Of a stretch of 19,906 nt of DNA, positions 1 to 7,875 are shown piece by piece. Each line of letters starts with the position of its first letter. Positions within the stretch are counted from its first letter, which is position 1. The notes below the pieces were generated by a model. It ran no database searches. It saw nothing but the letters and a program-made list of their open reading frames with translations, and was not told the DNA's origin. The stretch comes from an uncultured Variovorax sp. (lineage in GTDB: Bacteria; Pseudomonadota; Gammaproteobacteria; Burkholderiales; Burkholderiaceae): NCBI GenBank assembly GCA_946478645.1, contig CAMLCW010000047.1:1-19906 (forward strand). Direction: 5' to 3'. Both the position numbers and the translations under genes were made by a program.

Positions 1-1140
1 GGGCGGCACCAGCACGGTCTTGATGCAGTTGTCGAGCTTGCTCGAGAACAGGTGATAGGCGTCGGCCACGTCCTCGAGGTCGATGTGGTGCGAGATCACG
101 CGGCGCGGCTCGATGCGCCCGGCCTGGATGTGCTCGATGAGGCGCGGCAGGTGCCGCTTGACGCTGGCCTGGTTCATGCGCAGCGTGAGGCCCTTGTTGA
201 TGGCATTGCCGATCGGCACCGCATTGAAGGTCGGGCCGTAGACGCCCACGATCGACACGGTGCCGCCCTTGCGCACGGAGTTGATGCACCAGTGCAGCAC
301 CGTGGCCGCGCCGCCCTGCAGCTTGAGCTTGACGCCGAGCAGCGTCTGCGCGAAGTTGCCCGCGGCCTCGCAGCCCACGCAGTCGATGCACACGTCGGCA
401 CCCAGGCCGTCGGTCATCTTCTTGATGTGGATCGCCATGTCGCCGACCTGCTTGAAGTCGATGGTTTCGCATTGCGCGTAGTCGCGCACGAAGTCGAGCC
501 GGTATTCGAGATGGTCGACCACGATCACGCGCCCCGCACCCATCAGCCACGCCGACTTGGCCGCGAAGATGCCGATGGGCCCGGCGCCGAAGATCACCAC
601 CGTGTCGCCTTCGTCGATGCCGCCCATCTCCGCGGCCTGGTAGCCCGTGGGGAGCGCGTCGGTCAGCAGCACGGCATCGTCGACGTGCATGTCGGAAGGG
701 ATGATGGTCGGGCCCACGTCGGCCATCGGCACGCGCACGTATTCGGCCTGGCCGCCGTCGTAGCCGCCTGCCGTGTGCGAATAGCCGAAGATGCCGCCCA
801 CGGCGGTGGCCTCGGGGTTGGTCGCATGGCAGTTGCTGTAGAGCTCCTTCTGGCAGAAGTAGCAGCTGCCGCAGAAGATGTTGAAGGGCACGAGCACGTG
901 GTCGCCGGGTTTCAGGTGCTGCACCGCCGGCCCGACCGCCTCCACCACGCCCGTGAACTCGTGCCCGAAGGTCGATCCGATGCGCGTGTCGGGCACCAGG
1001 CCGTGGTAGAGGTGCAGGTCCGATCCGCAGATGCACGAGCGCGTGACCCGCACGATCGCATCGCCGGGATGCTCGATCTCGGGCTCCTGCTTGTGCACGG
1101 TGCGGATCCGGTACGGACCGCGGTAGTTCATTGCCAGCAT
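1..1140 (-). CDS. Zinc-dependent alcohol dehydrogenase (partial, 3' end outside window)
   Basis: This is a medium-chain dehydrogenase/reductase that oxidises an alcohol or aldehyde adduct with NAD(P), probably in the cytosol. The reverse strand reads 380 codons without a stop up to the window edge, so only the last few residues should be missing. Catalytic-zinc ligands are visible as C38 (CICGSDLH) and H60-E61 (GHEF). The structural-zinc cysteines are C90, C93, C96 and C104. The Rossmann motif GAGPIG lies at 185-190, followed by an acidic residue (VVDH) that suggests NAD preference. The start at 1140 is preferred because AAGGAG sits 6 nt upstream; a second ATG at 1131 is in frame. The length and four-cysteine loop resemble the formaldehyde-dehydrogenase-like branch, but the substrate cannot be read from sequence. 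The long plus-strand frame opposite it is a shadow. Confidence 0.9.
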   Translation of the reverse strand, partial: MLAMNYRGPYRIRTVHKQEPEIEHPGDAIVRVTRSCICGSDLHLYHGLVPDTRIGSTFGHEFTGVVEAVGPAVQHLKPGDHVLVPFNIFCGSCYFCQKELYSNCHATNPEATAVGGIFGYSHTAGGYDGGQAEYVRVPMADVGPTIIPSDMHVDDAVLLTDALPTGYQAAEMGGIDEGDTVVIFGAGPIGIFAAKSAWLMGAGRVIVVDHLEYRLDFVRDYAQCETIDFKQVGDMAIHIKKMTDGLGADVCIDCVGCEAAGNFAQTLLGVKLKLQGGAATVLHWCINSVRKGGTVSIVGVYGPTFNAVPIGNAINKGLTLRMNQASVKRHLPRLIEHIQAGRIEPRRVISHHIDLEDVADAYHLFSSKLDNCIKTVLVPP

Positions 1141-1389
1141 CGCTTGCTCCTTGCTCGTGTGTTGCAGCCGAAAAATTTTCGAAGAAGGTGCCGAGCATCG
1201 GCGGCGCGTGCAGGGGCCGCGCAAGCACAGGCCGACGGGGTTCGTCGGACAGCGCCCATAGCGCGCCATGGATGAGCGCATGCGCTGCGCGTGCAATGCC
1301 AAGCCCGTTCGCACGGACCGATACGACGCGCTCCTACACGCGTGCGCCGGCGGCGCGCGAGCATGTCGGATTTGAAGAAGGAGAACGCC
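1141..1389. promoter_or_regulatory. Divergent intergenic region between the dehydrogenase and csp, with two inverted repeats
   Basis: This stretch separates two divergent genes and must carry both promoters. It holds an AT-rich perfect palindrome at 1169-1181 (CGAAAA-A-TTTTCG) close to the dehydrogenase start. A 6-bp inverted repeat, CCGACG/CGTCGG with a 5-nt spacer, lies at 1232-1248. I could not recognise a convincing -35/-10 pair or a CueR- or CsoR-type copper operator. The palindromes are seen directly; their role as operators is inference. Confidence 0.35.
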
Positions 1390-1722
1390 ATGCAGCATGA
1401 AGGCACCCATGCCGCCTGCATCGAGGCGTGCAACGGTTGCGCCATCGCGTGCAACCACTGCGCCACCGCCTGCCTGAAGGAAGACGACGTGAAGATGATG
1501 GCGCGCTGCATCGCGCTCGACATCGACTGCGCCGCCGCCTGCCACTTCGCCGCCGCCGCCATGGCGCGCGGCAGCGAACATGCCAAGGCCATCTGCACGC
1601 TGTGCGCAAGCCTCTGCGATGCCTGCGCGGAAGAATGCGCGAAACACAAGCACGATCACTGCCAGGCCTGCGCCAAGGCTTGCCGCGACTGCGCGGCCGC
1701 ATGCCGCCGAATGGCTGCCTGA
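1390..1722 (+). CDS. Cysteine-rich four-helix-bundle copper-storage protein (Csp3-like, DUF326)
   Basis: This 110-residue protein has 19 cysteines, mostly in CxxC and CxxxC spacing along predicted helices (C10, C14, C17, C21, C24, C28, C40, C47, C51, C69, C72, C76, C79, C83, C91, C94, C98, C101, C105). That is the hallmark of Csp proteins, which line the inside of a four-helix bundle with thiolates to hold many Cu(I) ions. No signal peptide is present, so it matches the cytosolic Csp3 type rather than exported Csp1. The start at 1390 is supported by AAGGAG 6 nt upstream. An in-frame ATG at 1363 would add nine residues and would place that Shine-Dalgarno inside the gene. No copper exporter or copper regulator is seen nearby. 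Confidence 0.9.
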   Translation: MQHEGTHAACIEACNGCAIACNHCATACLKEDDVKMMARCIALDIDCAAACHFAAAAMARGSEHAKAICTLCASLCDACAEECAKHKHDHCQACAKACRDCAAACRRMAA

Positions 1723-1775
1723 CCGCACTGCCTTTCCGGTGTATCTCCCCTCCTCGTGCCGCGCGCACGGATGCT

Positions 1776-1793
1776 AAAAAGCGCCTGCGGCGC
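1776..1793 (-). terminator. Possible rho-independent terminator reading on the minus strand
   Basis: On the minus strand a perfect GCGCC-GCA-GGCGC hairpin is followed directly by TTTTT. Both flanking genes are on the plus strand, so it would stop antisense transcription coming from the chemotaxis gene side. A 5-bp stem is short. The 1723-1833 gap otherwise holds only the ribosome-binding site of the next gene. Confidence 0.35.
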
Positions 1794-1833
1794 ATCCGCG
1801 CCACACTAAGCATCCCCAACGAGGAGGTGGTGA

Positions 1834-2592
1834 ATGACGAACAAGAGCGAGAACCGGAAGGTCGTGCTCATCACGGGCGCAAGCCGCGGCATCGGTGCCG
1901 CGGCCACGCTCGCGGCGGCCCGGGCCGGCTACGCGGTGGCAGTGAACTACGCCACGGACACGGCGGCGGCCGAGTCGGTGGTCGCGCGCATTCGCGACGC
2001 GGGCGGCAGCGCCGCGGCCGTGCGTGGCGACGTGGCCAGCGAATCGGACGTGCGCTCGCTGTTCGACCGCACAGAGGCCGAACTCGGCCCCGTGGCGGCG
2101 CTGGTCAACAACGCCGGCATCACCGGGCCGATCGGCCGCTTCGAGGACGTGGCCACCGACAACCTGCGGCGCATCCTCGAGATCAACGTGCTCGGCACTT
2201 TTCTGTGCGCACGCGAGGCGCTCGTGCGCCACGCGCGGCATGGGGCGCTCGAGGTCATCGTGAACGTGTCGTCGGTGGCCTCCACCACCGGCAGCCCCGG
2301 CGAGTACGTGCACTACGCCGCGAGCAAGGCCGCGGTCGAGAGCTTCAGCATCGGCCTCGGCCGCGAAGTGGCGGCGCGCGGCATCCGCGTGTGCGCCGTC
2401 GCGCCGGGCTCGACGCTGACCGAGATCCATGCCAAGGCCGGCGAGCCCGGCCGGCCCGCGCGCATCGCACCGAAGATCCCGCTCGGCCGCCTCGCCGAGC
2501 CCGAGGAGATCGCCGAGGCGATCGTCTGGGCCATGACGCCGGCCGCGTCGTACGTGACCGCGACGGTGATCCGCGCGACGGGCGGGCTGTGA
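1834..2592 (+). CDS. SDR-family oxidoreductase (FabG-like)
   Basis: This 252-residue classical short-chain dehydrogenase/reductase interconverts a hydroxyl and a carbonyl group with NAD(P)(H). The cofactor motif TGASRGIG is at 14-21 and NNAG at 92-95. The catalytic set appears to be N118, S146 or S147, Y161 and K165 (YAASK). A conserved VAPG turn follows. The N38-Y39 region after beta-2 lacks the aspartate of strict NAD enzymes, so NADPH use is plausible. A strong GAGGAGG lies just upstream of the ATG. The closest well-known relatives are 3-oxoacyl-ACP reductase and glucose 1-dehydrogenase-like enzymes, and the substrate is unknown. It stands alone, convergent with the chemotaxis gene. Confidence 0.9.
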   Translation: MTNKSENRKVVLITGASRGIGAAATLAAARAGYAVAVNYATDTAAAESVVARIRDAGGSAAAVRGDVASESDVRSLFDRTEAELGPVAALVNNAGITGPIGRFEDVATDNLRRILEINVLGTFLCAREALVRHARHGALEVIVNVSSVASTTGSPGEYVHYAASKAAVESFSIGLGREVAARGIRVCAVAPGSTLTEIHAKAGEPGRPARIAPKIPLGRLAEPEEIAEAIVWAMTPAASYVTATVIRATGGL

Positions 2593-2611
2593 AGCGAGGC
2601 TGACGCCGGGC

Positions 2612-4162
2612 TCAGAGCCTGAACGCGCTGACCGCCTGCGAGAGGGTGCCGGCCTGCGCCTGCAGCGAACCGGCCGCCGCACCCGCCTGCTGCACCAGCG
2701 CGGCGTTCTGCTGCGTGACTTGGTCGATCTGCGCGATCGCCTGGTTCACCTGCTCGATGCCGTCGGTCTGCTCCTGGCTCGCGACGCTGATCTCGCCCAT
2801 GATGTCGGTCACGCGCTGCACGCTGGTGACGACCTCTTCCATCGTGCGGCCCGCTTCGGCCACCTGCTGGCTGCCGGCCTCGACCTTGCTCACCGAATCG
2901 TCGATCAGGCCCTTGATCTCCTTGGCCGCCGCGGCAGAGCGCTGGGCAAGGCTGCGCACTTCGGAGGCCACCACCGCGAAGCCGCGGCCCTGCTCGCCGG
3001 CGCGTGCCGCTTCCACCGCCGCGTTCAAAGCAAGGATGTTGGTCTGGAACGCGATGCCGTCGATCACGCCGATGATGTCGACGATCTTGCGCGACGAGCT
3101 GTTGATCGAGTCCATGGTGTCGACCACCTTGCTCACCACGCCGCCGCCGCGCACCGCCACCTCCGAGGCCGACACGGCCAGCTGGTTGGCCTGGCGCGCG
3201 TTGTCGGCGTTCTGCTTGACGGTGCTCGTGAGCTCTTCCATGGATGCCGCCGTCTGCTCGAGCGAGCTGGCCTGTTCCTCGGTGCGGGAAGAGAGGTCGC
3301 GGTTGCCGGCAGAGATCTGAGCCGAGGCTTCGCCGATGCCCGCGGTGCCGCGGTGCACCTCGCCGACAAGGCGCGCGAGGCTGGTGTTCATCTCGTGCAG
3401 CGCCTGCATCAGCAGGCCGGTCTCGTCGCGGCCGGACGGCTGCACGACGGTGGCGAGGTTGCCGCCGGCGACCGCCTGCGCCACCCGCACCGCGTCGTTG
3501 AGCGGACGCGTGATCGAACGGGTGAGCCAGAGGGCGGCGGCGATGCCCAGCGCGAGCGAGAAGCCGCAAAGCAGCAGCATCCATCCGCGTGCGGCGCGGT
3601 AGGCCTCGGCCGCGTCGGCCGCGGTGCGGTCGGCGCCTTGCTTGAGTGCCTGCTCGAACGCGCCGACATGGGCGATCACCTGGGCCAGCAGCGGCATGCA
3701 TTCCTGCGTGAGCGCGCGCACGGCCTCGTCGGTGCGGCCGCCGGTCGCGAGCGACACCACCTTGCCCGCGATCACCAGGTAGCGCGCCTCGAGGGCCTGC
3801 AGCTGATCGAGCAGGCGCTGCTCCTCCTCGGCGCCCGCGCCGGCCTGCTTCAACAAGGTGGCCAGCGATGCCATGCCCTGGTCGATCTCGGCCTGCGAGG
3901 TGCGCACGAGTTCGAGGTCCTTCTTCTGCAGCGGCGCATCGGCCACCAGCGCGAGGTTGCGCGCGGCGATGGCGCGCGTGCCGATCGCGAAGCGCACCCG
4001 GTTGAGCGCGTAGAGCTTGCCGCCCGCCACCTCGTTGACGACCCGGATCTGGTCCGAAAGCCGGGCCATCTGCTGCAGGCCGATGGCACCCACGGCCAGC
4101 AGCAGGAGCAGCAGCAAGGTGAAGCCCACCCCGAGACGGGTGCCGATCTTGAGGTGTCGCAT
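2612..4162 (-). CDS. Methyl-accepting chemotaxis protein
   Basis: This 516-residue transmembrane chemoreceptor signals to CheA/CheW. A first membrane helix spans about 12-32 and a periplasmic four-helix ligand domain about 33-193. A second helix lies at about 194-213, HAMP at about 214-266, and the cytoplasmic coiled-coil signalling domain runs to the end. The hairpin tip is recognisable at about 370-400 ([10 protein letters not shown] and the [15 protein letters not shown] segment). A glutamate/glutamine-rich methylation region lies at about 296-310. No C-terminal NWETF-type CheR tether is present; the protein ends in SAFRL. The start at 4162 ([10 protein letters not shown]) is chosen by family resemblance; no clear Shine-Dalgarno is visible. 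A GTG at 4204 would add 14 unusual residues. No che genes are nearby, so the ligand is unknown. Confidence 0.93.
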   Translation of the reverse strand: MRHLKIGTRLGVGFTLLLLLLLAVGAIGLQQMARLSDQIRVVNEVAGGKLYALNRVRFAIGTRAIAARNLALVADAPLQKKDLELVRTSQAEIDQGMASLATLLKQAGAGAEEEQRLLDQLQALEARYLVIAGKVVSLATGGRTDEAVRALTQECMPLLAQVIAHVGAFEQALKQGADRTAADAAEAYRAARGWMLLLCGFSLALGIAAALWLTRSITRPLNDAVRVAQAVAGGNLATVVQPSGRDETGLLMQALHEMNTSLARLVGEVHRGTAGIGEASAQISAGNRDLSSRTEEQASSLEQTAASMEELTSTVKQNADNARQANQLAVSASEVAVRGGGVVSKVVDTMDSINSSSRKIVDIIGVIDGIAFQTNILALNAAVEAARAGEQGRGFAVVASEVRSLAQRSAAAAKEIKGLIDDSVSKVEAGSQQVAEAGRTMEEVVTSVQRVTDIMGEISVASQEQTDGIEQVNQAIAQIDQVTQQNAALVQQAGAAAGSLQAQAGTLSQAVSAFRL

Positions 4163-4329
4163 GGAATCGCCGGAAGGGAAAGATGGCGGATTCTCCCGGC
4201 GCACCCCACCGCACCATTGGGTGAACAGAGGCTCGAAGGCCCCTCACTTCATGCGATCGGCCGACGCGGCAGGAAGCCCCGGTTCAACCCAGGCTTGACC
4301 AATACATCCTAAGACAACACAATACAAGT
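4163..4329. promoter_or_regulatory. Divergent promoter region of the MCP and GntR genes, with CAATACA direct repeats
   Basis: The region between the two divergent genes holds TTGACC at 4295-4300 and CACAAT at 4318-4323, 17 nt apart, as a candidate promoter for the regulator. The predicted transcription start would fall at or next to the ATG at 4330. The heptamer CAATACA occurs at 4300-4306 and 4320-4326, exactly 20 bp (two helical turns) apart and overlapping this promoter, which would suit autoregulation. I looked for a sigma-28 flagellar promoter for the MCP and found only a partial GCCGAT without its -35 partner. Confidence 0.4.
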
Positions 4330-5127
4330 ATGCCCAAGCCGCTTCCCCCTTCACGCATGCCGCCCGGTGCGCCGCTCACCCCTGCCAGCGAGGATCCGCT
4401 TTATGTGCAGCTCGCCAACCGGCTTGCGGAAGCGATCTCGGGCGGCGTGTACGCGCCGGGGCAGCAACTGCCGCCCGAGGCCACGTTGATGAGCGACTAC
4501 GGCATCAGCCGCGTCACGGTGCGCCAGGCCATCCAGCTGCTCGCGCGCAACGGCCAGGTGGTGTCCAAGCGCGGCAAGGGCACCTTCGTGACCCGGCCTT
4601 CGTTCCAGCAGGACCTGTCGAGTCTCCAGGGCTTCCAGGAAGCCTTGCGCCTGCAGGGCATCGAGCCCGAAACCGAACTGCTGGAGTTCTCTGCGTCGGC
4701 AGGACGCACCGACGGGCAGGTGCCCGCGGGCCTGAACCTGCCCGTGCGCTTGCGCCGCCGCTATTGCGTCGACGGCGAGGCCTTCGCGATCGTCGAGGCC
4801 TTTCTTCCGGCCGAGGCGCAGGCGCTGGGCCGGGCGCGTGCCGAGCTGCTGTCGGTCTACGACATCCTTCAGCAGTTTCTCGGCATGCGCATCGGCCGGG
4901 CGGACATCGCGATCCAGTGCGCGAAGCCGAAGAACCGGATCTCGGCCGAACTGGGCCTTCCCGCACGCAGCCATGCGCTGCTGATGCAGCGCACCTCCTA
5001 CACCGTGGCGGGGCTCGCCTGCGAGCACATGCGCATCTACATCGTCCCGGAGCGCTACACGTTTCGGATGAGCGTGCCGGGGCCGATGAAGCTGGCCTCG
5101 GCGATCCAACCGGTGCCGCTCACTTAG
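4330..5127 (+). CDS. GntR-family regulator with UTRA domain (HutC subfamily)
   Basis: This 265-residue DNA-binding regulator probably controls the downstream aconitase-X/transport genes. The winged helix-turn-helix is at about 22-88, with the family pattern PLYVQLANRL, LPPEATLM, SRVTVRQAIQ and KRGKGTFV. A UTRA effector-binding domain follows from about 105 to 250. The N-terminus carries about 20 proline-rich residues before the domain, and a later in-frame ATG at 4357 is possible. No Shine-Dalgarno precedes 4330, and a candidate promoter predicts a leaderless message. The next gene, a Bug binding protein, begins 53 nt downstream on the same strand. HutC-type UTRA domains bind small carboxylates or sugars, so the effector may be the substrate of this cluster. 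Confidence 0.9.
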   Translation: MPKPLPPSRMPPGAPLTPASEDPLYVQLANRLAEAISGGVYAPGQQLPPEATLMSDYGISRVTVRQAIQLLARNGQVVSKRGKGTFVTRPSFQQDLSSLQGFQEALRLQGIEPETELLEFSASAGRTDGQVPAGLNLPVRLRRRYCVDGEAFAIVEAFLPAEAQALGRARAELLSVYDILQQFLGMRIGRADIAIQCAKPKNRISAELGLPARSHALLMQRTSYTVAGLACEHMRIYIVPERYTFRMSVPGPMKLASAIQPVPLT

Positions 5128-5180
5128 GAGGCACCGGGCCGGGAAGCGACGGAAATCCAAGCCACAAAGGAGACAACCCG

Positions 5181-6167
5181 ATGAACGAAGAGATCCCGCG
5201 CCGAACGCTGTTGCTGCTGCCGGCCGCGCTCGGCGCCTTGTCCGCCCTGGCACCGCTGGGCGCCATCGCGGCGGCCGGCTATCCGTCGAAGCCCATCCGC
5301 ATGGTGGTGCCCTTCCCGGCCGGCGGGCCCACCGACATCGTGGCGCGCCCGCTCGCCAAGCTGCTGGGCGATGCGATGCACCAGCAGGTCTTCGTCGAGA
5401 ACCGCGGCGGTGCCGGCGGCGCGATCGGCGCCACCACGGTGGCCACCGCCGCGGCCGACGGCTACACCGTGCTGCTGGGCACCGTGGGCACCAGCGCGAT
5501 CAACCAGGCGCTCTACAAGAAGCTCGGCTACGACCCGGTGGCCGACTTCACGCCGCTGGCCACGGTCGCCAGCGCACCGGTGGCCGTGGTGGCCAACCCC
5601 TCGACCGGCATCACCGCGCTGGCCGAACTCGTCGCCAAGGCCAAGGCGCAGCCCGACACCCTGACCTACGGCTCTGCAGGCAACGGCACGCCGGGCCATC
5701 TTGCGGGGGCCATGTTCTGCGCGGCCGCCGGCATCAAGCTGCGCCACGTGCCGTACAAGGGCAGCGCGCCGGCCGTGGTCGATCTGCTCGGCGGCCAGAT
5801 CCAGGTGATGTTCGATCCGCTGCAATCGGTGCTGCCGCATGTGCAGTCCGGAAAGCTCAACGTGCTGGGCGTCACGAGCCGACAGCGTGCCAAGGCGCTG
5901 CCCACCGCGCCCACCGTGGCCGAAGCGGCGATTCCGGGCTTCGAGATGATCGCCTGGTGGGCACTCTTCGGCCCCGCGCGGATGCCGCCGGATGTCACGC
6001 GGCGCCTGGTCGACGACGTGCAGCGCGTGGTCAAAGGTCCCGAGTTCGAACGCGGCCTGGGCAACCTCGGCGTCCAGCCGCTCGACGTGCCGCTGGCACA
6101 ACTGCAGCAGGAAGAAATTGCCAAGTGGGGCGCGGCCGTGCGCACCTCGGGCGTCACCATGGAATGA
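5181..6167 (+). CDS. Bug/TctC-family solute-binding protein
   Basis: This 328-residue periplasmic binding protein of the tripartite tricarboxylate transporter type usually binds carboxylates. It has a cleavable signal peptide with two arginines (R7-R8) before the hydrophobic core and likely cleavage around 30-33; the paired arginines leave Tat export possible. The mature start follows the family pattern: YPSKPIRMVVPFPAGGPTD, then ENRGGAGGAIG and the GYTVLLGT strand. HVPYKGSAPA lies in the second lobe. Start 5181 has AAGGAG 9 nt upstream. No TctA/TctB membrane genes are in the window, so it is an orphan, as is common in Burkholderiales. It ends 4 nt before the aconitase-X large subunit, strongly suggesting one transcript and a shared substrate. 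Confidence 0.92.
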   Translation: MNEEIPRRTLLLLPAALGALSALAPLGAIAAAGYPSKPIRMVVPFPAGGPTDIVARPLAKLLGDAMHQQVFVENRGGAGGAIGATTVATAAADGYTVLLGTVGTSAINQALYKKLGYDPVADFTPLATVASAPVAVVANPSTGITALAELVAKAKAQPDTLTYGSAGNGTPGHLAGAMFCAAAGIKLRHVPYKGSAPAVVDLLGGQIQVMFDPLQSVLPHVQSGKLNVLGVTSRQRAKALPTAPTVAEAAIPGFEMIAWWALFGPARMPPDVTRRLVDDVQRVVKGPEFERGLGNLGVQPLDVPLAQLQQEEIAKWGAAVRTSGVTME

Positions 6168-6171
6168 ACAC

Positions 6172-7401
6172 ATGAAACTCGACGATGAAGAGAAGGCCAT
6201 GCTCGCCGGCGAAGCCGGCAGCGTTGCCAAGACCGCGATGGAACACCAGGTCAAGGTCGGCCGCTTCTTCGGGGCGGAAGACTTCGTGCCCGTCACGCAG
6301 GCCCACATCATGGCCGACACCGAGAGCCTCGGCCAGGCCGGCGTGATGTGGCTCGAGAAGCTGGCCGATGCCGAGGAAGGCGGCGTGCGGATTCCGACGA
6401 TCACCGACCCCCGCGGCACCGATTTCTCGAAAGCCTCGATGCTCGGCCAGGCCGACTGGATGCTCGAACTCGAGCAGCGCGCGATCGACGCCTTCGTGCG
6501 CCTGGGCGTCAGCATGACCGACACCTGCATCAACTACCAGACCGTGCTCGCTGCGACGCGCGGGGAGCATGTGGCCTTCGGCGACACGGGCGTGGTGATC
6601 TACTCCAACTCGGTGGGCGGTGCGCGGTCGAACTTCGAAGGCGGCCCGTCGGCGCTTTCGGCAGGCCTCACCGGCCGCACGCCGCGCTATGGCTACCACC
6701 TCGATCGCCACCGCCAGGCCACGCTGCGCATCCGCACCGACTGGACGCCACGCACGCTGGACGACTGGGGCGCACTCGGCGGCATCGTCGGACGGCTGTC
6801 CAACAACTACTGGCAGGTGCCGCTGCTGGAGGGCCTGGAGGCCGCGCCCACCTCGGACCAGCTGAAGCACTTCGGCGCGGCGATGGCGAGCTTCGGCTCG
6901 ACGGCGCTGTTCCACCTGCTGGGCATCACGCCCGAAGCGCAGACGCTGGCGGACGTGGGCGCCGACAAGCTCACCGTGGCGCACCGCATCGGCGAAGCCG
7001 ACGTGATCGCCCTCAAGCGCAGCTATCGCGTCGATCCGTCGATCGACGTGGTGGTCTTCTCGGCCCCGCAGCTGAGCATCTTCGAACTGCGCGACCTGGC
7101 CGCGCTCTGCAGCGGCAAGAACTTCAAGCGGCCGCTGCTCGCCGTGACGAGCCCGCAGGTCAAGCCCGATTGCGATCGCTTCGGCTACACGAAGCGCATC
7201 GAGGATGCGGGCGGCACGGTGCTGGCGGGCATGTGCTTCTACCAGTCGTACGCGCGGGAAATGAGCGAGGCGAAGGGCTGGAAGCGGCTCGCGACGAACA
7301 GCGCCAAGCTCGTCAACATCCTGGGCGGCTACGGCTACGTGCCGATGCTCGCCTCCATGCAGGCCTGCGTCCAGGCCGCCGAAACCGGGGAGCTGCAATG
7401 A
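6172..7401 (+). CDS. Aconitase X catalytic (large) subunit, DUF521 family
   Basis: This 409-residue protein is the catalytic chain of the aconitase-X branch of the aconitase superfamily. Characterised members dehydrate cis-3-hydroxy-L-proline or, in archaea, mevalonate 5-phosphate. The signature block is clear: SNSVGGARSNFEGGP at 145-159 followed by LTGRTPRYGYHLD. A candidate metal-ligand cysteine is C119 in DTCINYQ, where I recall other family members having CTPY; further cysteines occur near the C-terminus (GMCFYQ). The swivel domain is not fused but encoded by the next gene, whose ATG overlaps this stop codon by 4 nt. The gap to the upstream Bug gene is 4 nt, with only a weak GGAA as ribosome-binding site. 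No proline racemase, pyrroline reductase or mevalonate gene is nearby, so the substrate is not established. Confidence 0.88.
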   Translation: MKLDDEEKAMLAGEAGSVAKTAMEHQVKVGRFFGAEDFVPVTQAHIMADTESLGQAGVMWLEKLADAEEGGVRIPTITDPRGTDFSKASMLGQADWMLELEQRAIDAFVRLGVSMTDTCINYQTVLAATRGEHVAFGDTGVVIYSNSVGGARSNFEGGPSALSAGLTGRTPRYGYHLDRHRQATLRIRTDWTPRTLDDWGALGGIVGRLSNNYWQVPLLEGLEAAPTSDQLKHFGAAMASFGSTALFHLLGITPEAQTLADVGADKLTVAHRIGEADVIALKRSYRVDPSIDVVVFSAPQLSIFELRDLAALCSGKNFKRPLLAVTSPQVKPDCDRFGYTKRIEDAGGTVLAGMCFYQSYAREMSEAKGWKRLATNSAKLVNILGGYGYVPMLASMQACVQAAETGELQ

Positions 7402-7871
7402 CTGCCAACACCTACAAGTCGCGCCACGCCATGGGACGCCGCGTGGTCGGGGAAGCGCTGGTCGCCAACGACGGCTTCTCGGCGCGCTACGACCTCAACC
7501 GGCTGCAGGGCGTGTTCTCGCGGCCCGCGCACAAGCTGGTGGGCCAGTCGTACGTCGACAAGATCCTGGTGCTCGACACCGCCAAGGGCGGCGTGGCCAC
7601 GGCATGGATGCTGCACGAGATGCGCTCGCGCAACATGGTGCCGCGCGCCATCGTGTTCAACACGGTCAACACCATCCTCGCGCAGGGCGCAGCGCTCGGC
7701 GACGTCACCATGCTCGCGGGCTTCGACGTCGACATCACCGAGCGCATCGTGAATGGCGCCATGGTGGAGATCGACCCCGACGCGCACACGATACGGGTGC
7801 TCGACCCGGGCGAGTACCCCGCGCCGGCGGCCGGCGAAACGGGGACACAAAAGGTGCACGGGCCGCGGTAG
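7398..7871 (+). CDS. Aconitase X swivel (small) subunit, DUF126 family
   Basis: This 157-residue protein is the partner of the preceding chain and would close over its active site. The order of elements fits the swivel domain: GEALVANDGFS at 18-28, GQSYVDKILVL at 49-59, then the turn K63-GGVATA-69, an HEM helix, and PRAIVFN with ILAQGAALGD. In the members I know, the turn is serine-rich (GSS type) and supplies a catalytic serine, and the early strand reads like SFWGGVD. Here these are GGVATA and SARYDLN. This indicates a separate subfamily, possibly with different substrate or chemistry. The 4-nt overlap with the large subunit indicates translational coupling. It ends 4 nt from the convergent TRAP permease gene. 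Confidence 0.85.
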   Translation: MTANTYKSRHAMGRRVVGEALVANDGFSARYDLNRLQGVFSRPAHKLVGQSYVDKILVLDTAKGGVATAWMLHEMRSRNMVPRAIVFNTVNTILAQGAALGDVTMLAGFDVDITERIVNGAMVEIDPDAHTIRVLDPGEYPAPAAGETGTQKVHGPR

Positions 7872-7875
7872 CGCC

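Noticed and set aside
52..1275. 407-codon open frame on the plus strand
   Set aside because: It lies antisense to a complete-looking zinc alcohol dehydrogenase with all metal and NAD motifs. The frame is an artefact of high GC content.
4255..4275. Sigma-28 (flagellar) promoter for the chemotaxis gene
   Set aside because: Only a partial GCCGAT is present and no TAAA element occurs at the required distance.
2720..4312. 530-codon open frame on the plus strand opposite the chemotaxis gene
   Set aside because: Its translation is histidine-, arginine- and alanine-rich low-complexity sequence with no domain; the minus strand encodes a textbook chemoreceptor.
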